A DNA stretch of 64,000 nucleotides. Origin: CAYFNF01 sp964344485. GTDB lineage: Bacteria; Patescibacteriota; Patescibacteriia; UBA9570; XYC2-FULL-38-9. The position numbers and the translations under genes are program-made. Under the pieces are notes generated by a model that worked only from the letters and a program-made list of their open reading frames with translations, was not told the origin of the DNA and did no database searches. The stretch lies in assembly GCA_964344485.1 (NCBI GenBank), contig CAYFNF010000003.1:186001-250000 (forward strand). The letters run 5' to 3'. Every line of letters begins with the position of its first letter. Positions within the stretch are counted from its first letter, which is position 1. Shown one piece after another: positions 59,572 to 64,000 of this stretch.

Positions 59572-59832
59572 CTAGTTCCCGACGTACGGGTGGTAGAACA
59601 GGTAGATCCCGTAGATGAAGCCGAGCACCATGAAGATGAGCTCGACGATGATGATCGGGATCAGGGCCTTCTTGAAGTTCCCGCCCTTGCGGGAGAAGAC
59701 GAACCCACCCACGATCAGTGCCGGGAAGAGACCGACGATGAACCCAGGGATCATCATGATCAGTCCGGTCCCGAGCGCGGGTCCCACCACCATCCAGAAC
59801 AGTGTGAGCCATTCCTCTGCTCGAGCTAACAT
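59572..59832 (-). CDS. Small GC-rich membrane protein with strong Shine-Dalgarno (second)
   Basis: 86 residues from the ATG at 59832, five bases after GGAGG. The first of two membrane regions (LFWMVVGPALGTGLIMMIPGFIVGLFPALIVGGFVF, about 11-46) contains a Gly-rich re-entrant look; the second is about 55-80. Codon use is markedly GC-rich (many GCC, CTC and ATC codons), unlike the LspA gene next door. The two neighbouring small genes share the GGAGGTGTT ribosome-site context, suggesting a common origin. The family is not recognised. Confidence 0.6.
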   Translation of the reverse strand: MLARAEEWLTLFWMVVGPALGTGLIMMIPGFIVGLFPALIVGGFVFSRKGGNFKKALIPIIIVELIFMVLGFIYGIYLFYHPYVGN

Positions 59833-59922
59833 CAACACCTCCAGTAAAGTGCTCTGCGTCGGAATAGTGTGTGTACTGTAGAGAATAAATACTAAACTCG
59901 CAAGTTCTGCGTTGCCGGATTG

Positions 59923-60378
59923 CTATCGTGCAGATTTTTTTTGCTCGCGCAGTGTGAGTATGAAGAATATCACTGCGCCGGCGACAATATAGATGTCTGC
60001 GAGGTTAAATACTGACCAAAATGGGACGTTAATAAAATCCACCACGTGTCCAAATGAAATCCGATCTAATAAATTTGAAAACGCACCAGCAGCGATGAAT
60101 AAGAGTACTGCGACTTCAGCATGATGCTTTGCGTGATACTCTTTCACAGTAATATACAACAGAAAAAAAAGAACTGCGGTAATAATAGTGATCGAGACTG
60201 CGAACGGGAGATGCAGATAGAATAAAAACTTTGGATTCTGAATGAACTCGAATTCCAATACTCCAGGTAACAACACCTGAGGCTCTTGTAAAAAGTGAAT
60301 TGCTGCGTACTTGGTGAGACGATCAACACAGTAGGCAAATATCACGCCTATTGCGACGAGTGAATAGAACCGTTTCAT
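59923..60378 (-). CDS. lspA: Lipoprotein signal peptidase (signal peptidase II)
   Basis: 151 residues, the normal size, with four membrane helices. The two catalytic aspartates sit in AGAFSNLLDRISFGHVVDFINVPF near residue 107 and SVFNLADIYIVAGA near residue 125. The Asn in the first block is also conserved. LspA cleaves prolipoproteins after lipidation of Cys in the cytoplasmic membrane. It lies 12 bp after the DksA/TraR-type gene on the same strand. Confidence 0.95.
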   Translation of the reverse strand: MKRFYSLVAIGVIFAYCVDRLTKYAAIHFLQEPQVLLPGVLEFEFIQNPKFLFYLHLPFAVSITIITAVLFFLLYITVKEYHAKHHAEVAVLLFIAAGAFSNLLDRISFGHVVDFINVPFWSVFNLADIYIVAGAVIFFILTLREQKKSAR

Positions 60379-60390
60379 TCGTTTATACTA

Positions 60391-60774
60391 TTAAGAGGTA
60401 TGTGACTTGGCGCACGTGATACACACAGTGACAGATGGGTCTGCATCCAACCGCTTTTCTTGAATGTCTTTCTCACACTTCTCACATGTTCCGTATGTTC
60501 CTTCTTCAATACGTTTGAGTGCGTCATCAATCTGTTTCATCTTGGACTCAAGCGTGCCAGTGACATCAACGTTAACAACATAATCCTCTACTTCTGTTGG
60601 TGATTCGGTGTTGTCATCTAATGCATCGTCTCCGTAGTCTGGAAACTTTGGAGCACGCTGTCCTGGAACATGATCCCCTGTATCCGGACTCGAAACCGTA
60701 TCGAGCTCTTTTTGTACTTGCTCGCGTTCTTTCTCTAGTTGTTGTTTTTTTTCATCAAGTAGTGCTTGATCCAT
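60391..60774 (-). CDS. DksA/TraR-type zinc-finger protein
   Basis: 127 residues. The N-terminal half is a coiled coil (LLDEKKQQLEKEREQVQKELDTV), followed by an acidic stretch (PDYGDDALDDNTESPTEVEDYVVNVDV) and a helix LESKMKQIDDALKRIEEGTYGTC. The C-terminal Cys4 zinc finger reads CEKCEKDIQEKRLDADPSVTVCITC, the TraR/DksA pattern. DksA-type proteins enter the RNA polymerase secondary channel and tune transcription during starvation. The acidic linker where DksA has its DxxDxA tip is the only oddity; the DSA-type tip motif is not obvious. Confidence 0.85.
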   Translation of the reverse strand: MDQALLDEKKQQLEKEREQVQKELDTVSSPDTGDHVPGQRAPKFPDYGDDALDDNTESPTEVEDYVVNVDVTGTLESKMKQIDDALKRIEEGTYGTCEKCEKDIQEKRLDADPSVTVCITCAKSHTS

Positions 60775-60896
60775 ACGTGTGTTATTACTATCTTGTTTTT
60801 TTCGTAGCGCTTCCCTGCATTTTTTAGTGAAAACAAATGCGCAGAGTGCGCGTGTATAGTGTAACTTGAAATGATATTTGTGTACAGTTTTTTTTG

Positions 60897-61150
60897 TAAT
60901 TGAAGAGGGCGCACATGCGCCCCCTCGATATTGAAATGTTCGAGTTAATGTGGCCAGTGCGCCCTATGACGGTTGCGCTAACCTTATGTCCTAAACACGA
61001 AGTGCTTGGGACGTAAAGGATTTCCACGAAACCATCGTGGGCCTGTCAATTTACCGAACAGTCATTGATCAGGTAACTACTCCCCACAATATGGCTGCGA
61101 ACATGACGCCAAACGGCTATTTCATGCAGGCTTGCCTAAACATTTTATTT
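60897..61150. ncRNA. Structured intergenic region, possible RNA of unknown type
   Basis: No convincing gene in 60775-61442. Within it are strong potential hairpins: GAGGGCGC...GCGCCCCCTC (60904-60925), CCTTATGTCC...GGACGTAAAGG (60982-61019) with loop GAA, and CCACGA...TCGTGG (61023-61039), and GCC-AAAC-GGC (near 61105). A free RNA could come from either strand. The pieces do not match tmRNA, RNase P or SRP RNA signatures by eye. Confidence 0.35.
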
Positions 61151-61385
61151 TTGTTTTACACACACCACTTTAATGTGGAATGTGTTGTTCGGGTGAATTG
61201 CAGGAAGAAGACGATGTATATTCTCTGAATCTACGCCCTCCTCTTCCGACACTTAAATGGGGAATGATTGTCAAATGTATGTATATAATAGCAGATATTT
61301 TTCCTCAGGTCAATCAACAGGTGTTTTTCTGAGCTAAGATTAGCTAATTTTTATGGCTTGACCACATGCGCTTCACACAAAACAC

Positions 61386-61428
61386 TTATCCACACCCCCC
61401 TATATATACGGGGGTGAGCTTATCCCCA
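61386..61428. promoter_or_regulatory. Pair of DnaA-box-like sites around a GC/AT hairpin
   Basis: TTATCCACA (61386-61394) is a perfect DnaA-box consensus and TTATCCCCA (61420-61428) differs at one base, both in the same orientation. Between them CACCCCC...GGGGGTG forms a stem around a TATATATA loop. The region is AT-rich and gene-free on the left. It could be an origin-like or DnaA-regulated site; no dnaA, dnaN or rpmH is near. Confidence 0.4.
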
Positions 61429-61442
61429 GTTCTGATGACGCC

Positions 61443-61985
61443 TTATGAAGCGGACGGTAACTCAAAATGCTGCTGAATCTTCTTTGCTACGTCTGTAGCT
61501 GGGATAGAGGTATTATCGATTGATAGATTCTTTACCGAATCCACCGGAGTCGCTAGGTCGTACTTATCCAAAATGCCTTGCAGCGTCTTAATGGACTGTA
61601 CTTTGTTTGTCTGCTTACGAGAGCTCTCCAGTACACGCTTCTTGAGTTCTTTCTCTTCGCACTTGAGCTGTACAAAGCAAACTTCGCCGCCATTGCCTTC
61701 AACAATGCCCACTACGTTGTCTACGAACTCTTCATCGTGGTCTTTTGCAAATACAAATGTAAAGATCAGGCCAGGCGTATCCAACTCGACTGCTTTCTCG
61801 AACACGGTAACACGCACCGCGTCTGCAATAGAGAACATTTTTTCATGATCGCCTTGGTAGAGCGCCTCTCCAATATCAAACGACAGGTGATTGTGAAACA
61901 CCGGGTACCCTGTTAACACAGAGAGCTCCTTAGCAGTGGTTAACTTCCCTGCGGCCGGAGCTCCGTAAATGAACACTAACTTCAT
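61443..61985 (-). CDS. Small P-loop kinase-like NTPase
   Basis: 180 residues. A P-loop reads VFIYGAPAAGKLTTAKELS, and HNHLSF near residue 32 resembles the second motif of AAA_33/shikimate-kinase-like or chloramphenicol-phosphotransferase-like small kinases. LIFTFVFAKDHDEEFVDNVV holds an Asp-rich strand. Lid-like basic residues are KELKKRVLESSRKQTNK. The substrate is unknown. It lies 5 bp after the guanylate kinase gene on the same strand and is likely co-transcribed with it. Confidence 0.72.
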   Translation of the reverse strand: MKLVFIYGAPAAGKLTTAKELSVLTGYPVFHNHLSFDIGEALYQGDHEKMFSIADAVRVTVFEKAVELDTPGLIFTFVFAKDHDEEFVDNVVGIVEGNGGEVCFVQLKCEEKELKKRVLESSRKQTNKVQSIKTLQGILDKYDLATPVDSVKNLSIDNTSIPATDVAKKIQQHFELPSAS

Positions 61986-61990
61986 TGTGG

Positions 61991-62545
61991 TTATGTAATC
62001 AGCGCGATCAGCTCGTTTGCTGCTTTATCCAATTGATCTTCTTCGTTTACTATGCGGTGATCCCAGTCTTCCAAGTTCTGCAGCTCACTCTTGGCGGTCT
62101 CTAGCCGCTTCTGAATGACTTCATCAGAATCTGATGCGCGATTGATTAATCTCTTCTCTAGGAATTCGAATGACGGAGGCTGAATAAAGACCGTAGTGGC
62201 ATCAGGGATCATCTCTTTGAACGTTCGTGCTCCTTGTGGGTCCACTTTAATCAGGACTACATCAAACTTCTTTCGTTTCTTCTCCACTTCTTCACGAGTG
62301 CTACCGTAGAGATGACCATACACCTCAGCCCACTCAATCATCTCTCCATTCTCTATCTTCTCTTCAAACTCATCGCGGATGATAAAGTGATACGGATTGC
62401 CTTCAGCTTCACCCGGACGCATCGGTCGTGTAGTAGTTGTGGTGACGGTCTCGAATTCCAAACCCAGTTCTTTCGCGCGTTCTATCACAGAGTCTTTTCC
62501 TGCGCCTGATGGGCCGGTAACAACGATGAGTTTGCCTCCCTTCAT
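61991..62545 (-). CDS. gmk: Guanylate kinase
   Basis: 184 residues, near the normal 200. P-loop VVTGPSGAGKDSVIERAKELG, then the GMP-binding block TTTTTRPMRPGEAEGNPYHFIIRDEFEEKIENGEMIEWAEVYGHLYGSTREEVEKK, and IKVDPQGARTFKEMIPDATTVFIQPPS with the lid RLINRASDSDEVIQKRLETAKSELQNLEDWDHRIVNEE. The P-loop has Asp where GAGKST is usual. The enzyme converts GMP to GDP with ATP, serving nucleotide scavenging. It lies 20 bp after pnp. Confidence 0.93.
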   Translation of the reverse strand: MKGGKLIVVTGPSGAGKDSVIERAKELGLEFETVTTTTTRPMRPGEAEGNPYHFIIRDEFEEKIENGEMIEWAEVYGHLYGSTREEVEKKRKKFDVVLIKVDPQGARTFKEMIPDATTVFIQPPSFEFLEKRLINRASDSDEVIQKRLETAKSELQNLEDWDHRIVNEEDQLDKAANELIALIT

Positions 62546-62565
62546 AGAGAATAGAATTAATGGTT

Positions 62566-64000
62566 CTATGTAATGTCAGTGCCTCCTTGTGGAGATCGTG
62601 GTTTAAGATGTGACGGTCGTTGTGGTCGCGGAGCTCTTGGAGGTCGCGGAGGGCGTGGGCCACGTCGGTCATCACGGCGGTCGTTGTAATTACCGCGTCG
62701 GTTGTAGCCGCCTCGTCGGTCATCCTGACCACGTCGATCATCGAACCCACCTGGTGCTGCATCGCACGCTGGGTCAGCACATCCATGCTCAATTAACGCC
62801 TTTCGTGAAAGGCCAATGCGTCCCTTCTCTTGATCAACTTCAACCACTTTCACTTTTACGGTTTCTCCAACCTTCAACACGTCAGAGACTAGGTTGATAT
62901 GTTTGTTGCAGACGTTTGAGATATGTACCATACCGTCTCGCCCGCCGGGTAGATCAACAATTGCACCGATCTCTTTCCCTGACATGCGGTCTTTCACGAT
63001 CTGTGATACTGGGCCTTCAAACACCTCTCCGACTTCGATCTCACGAACTATATCTGCAATGAGCTGTTTTGCTTTCTCCATCATTTCAGCGTCGACCGAA
63101 GTAATGTAGACCATACCGTCATCTTCGATATCAATCTGTACATCAGTTTGCTCGATAATTTCATTAATGACTTTTCCACCAGGACCGATGATATCTCCGA
63201 TCTTCTCAGGGTCTACTTGCATGGTATCAATGCGTGGTGCGTATGGAGATAGGTCTTCTCGTGGCTCTGCAATTGCTGCTTTCATGGTCTCTAAAATCTG
63301 CAATCGAGCTGTCTTGGCCTTTTCTAAGGTATCTTTACAGATCTCTAAGGTGATTCCACCGAGCTTAATGTCGAGCTGTACTGCGGTAACTCCTTGCTCT
63401 GTACCCGCGACCTTGAAGTCCATGTCGCCTGCGTGATCTTCTACTCCTTGAATGTCTGTTAAGATTTTATAGGTCTTTTGATCTTCAGTAGTCACCAGTC
63501 CCATAGCGATTCCTGCAACTGGGTTCGCCACTGGAACACCTGCCGCCATCAGCGCAAGAGTAGATCCACACGTGGATGCTTGCGAGCTAGAACCGTTCGA
63601 CATCATCACATCAGATACCACGCGAATGGTGTATGGAAAGCTCTCTTTCTCTGGAATCATGTCTTCGAGCGCTTTCTCTGCGAGCATTCCATGTCCGATA
63701 TCTCGTCGTGAAGGACCACGCATTGGTCGTACCTCTCCGACTGAGAACGGTGGGAAGTTATAGTGATGCATGTAACGCTTGGTATGCTCTGGTTCTAAAG
63801 AATCAATAATCTGCGCGTCGCCTGGTGAGCCGAGTGTTACGGTAGACAACACCTGCGTCTCTCCACGTTGGAAGATTGCTGATCCATGTGTGCGTGGAAG
63901 TACATCCACTTCACAATGTAGTGCGCGAATCTCATCTAATTTTCTGCCGTCTACACGCAGCTCTTTCTCCAGCATCAAGTTACGGAACTTCTCTTCATAG
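62566..64000 (-). CDS. pnp: Polyribonucleotide nucleotidyltransferase (PNPase), 5' part beyond the window
   Basis: The frame is open to the window end, so the start and first RNase PH domain are missing; about 478 residues are visible. The second RNase PH core is present: EVDVLPRTHGSAIFQRGETQVLSTVTLG, HHYNFPPFSVGEVRPMRGPSRRDIGHGMLAEKAL, SSSQASTCGSTLALMAAGVPV and the acidic VEDHAGDMDFKVAGT. A KH domain (IGDIIGPGGKVINEIIEQT) and S1 domain (GAIVDLPGGRDGMVHISNV) follow, then an unusual Arg/Gly/Pro-rich tail (DDRRGGYNRRGNYNDRRDD...PRPPRPPRAPRPQRPS). PNPase degrades RNA phosphorolytically. The tail resembles RNA-binding RGG-type extensions. Confidence 0.95.
   Translation of the reverse strand, partial: YEEKFRNLMLEKELRVDGRKLDEIRALHCEVDVLPRTHGSAIFQRGETQVLSTVTLGSPGDAQIIDSLEPEHTKRYMHHYNFPPFSVGEVRPMRGPSRRDIGHGMLAEKALEDMIPEKESFPYTIRVVSDVMMSNGSSSQASTCGSTLALMAAGVPVANPVAGIAMGLVTTEDQKTYKILTDIQGVEDHAGDMDFKVAGTEQGVTAVQLDIKLGGITLEICKDTLEKAKTARLQILETMKAAIAEPREDLSPYAPRIDTMQVDPEKIGDIIGPGGKVINEIIEQTDVQIDIEDDGMVYITSVDAEMMEKAKQLIADIVREIEVGEVFEGPVSQIVKDRMSGKEIGAIVDLPGGRDGMVHISNVCNKHINLVSDVLKVGETVKVKVVEVDQEKGRIGLSRKALIEHGCADPACDAAPGGFDDRRGQDDRRGGYNRRGNYNDRRDDRRGPRPPRPPRAPRPQRPSHLKPRSPQGGTDIT

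Noticed and set aside
1..64000. CRISPR array, rRNA genes or integrase-bounded mobile island
   Set aside because: No regularly spaced repeats, rRNA signatures or integrase/transposase genes were seen.

Overview
The window reads as a chromosomal segment of a Candidate Phyla Radiation (Patescibacteria) bacterium. This is an inference from gene content: a LemA-HtpX pair, a TMEM43-like protein, an RNHCP zinc-finger protein, a relaxase-free type IV secretion (T4SS)-like operon with PrgI, TraC/VirB4 and VirB6-like genes, very large Cys-rich secreted proteins, and few biosynthetic genes. Almost no gene has a Shine-Dalgarno sequence. Several have a -10 box only 6-9 nt before the start codon, which implies leaderless mRNAs. 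No rRNA gene or CRISPR array was seen.

Layout. 1-9.4 kb: a secreted repeat/propeller protein facing left; then, rightward, a small membrane protein, LemA, HtpX, a polytopic membrane protein, ClpC and ComF, ending at a leftward tRNA-Arg with the unusual anticodon GCG. 9.4-12.6 kb: a small membrane protein, an orphan tRNA-like structured RNA, two tRNA-Ser genes and small rightward genes including an alpha/beta hydrolase. 12.6-17.2 kb: a Tat-exported protein, TMEM43-like and B3/B4 proteins, and two leftward envelope proteins. 17.2-21.5 kb: a cysteine synthase with an apparent Cys-containing leader peptide and terminator, a transglutaminase-like protein, an NTF2-like lipid-side protein and RecG.

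21.5-37.6 kb is one leftward cluster driven mainly from a strong promoter at 37606-37634. In order of transcription it holds a VirB6-like membrane protein, a large cytosolic protein, PrgI/VirB3-like, a separate TraC-like VirB4 N-domain, the VirB4 ATPase, a duplicated 50-residue membrane peptide, an NTF2/VirB8-like protein, a coiled-coil protein, an acidic/Gly-Ala-rich membrane protein, a VirB2-like pilin fused to Cys-rich modules, a beta-propeller and a DsbA-like oxidoreductase. A second VirB2-like pilin fused to an M15 peptidase follows under its own promoter. No relaxase, VirD4 coupling protein or VirB11 is present. A surface appendage, DNA-uptake or cell-contact machine therefore fits better than conjugation (inference).

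37.6-49.8 kb: an orphan structured RNA flanked by 13-bp direct repeats, a palindromic repeat, then a giant Cys-rich secreted protein (at least 3,400 residues, with a VWA domain) interrupted by a 10-N assembly gap, led by an EF-hand-like membrane protein. 49.8-54.3 kb: leuS (with an inserted nucleotidyltransferase-like domain), tsaC and ksgA, the last two separated by a second copy of the palindromic repeat. 54.3-58.7 kb: a LysM-M23 peptidoglycan hydrolase with a structured leader, a lone response regulator, RsmI and the ComM/YifB ATPase. 58.7-64 kb: RNHCP protein, two small GC-rich membrane genes with strong Shine-Dalgarno sites (compositionally foreign), LspA, a DksA/TraR-type protein, a 670-bp structured intergenic region with two DnaA-box-like sites, a P-loop kinase-like protein, guanylate kinase and a truncated PNPase.

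Functional links (inference): DsbA would oxidise the Cys-rich exported pilin and giant adhesin; the M15 and M23 hydrolases would open peptidoglycan for the appendage; ComF and ComM would handle incoming DNA, fitting an organism that scavenges DNA and nutrients from neighbours.
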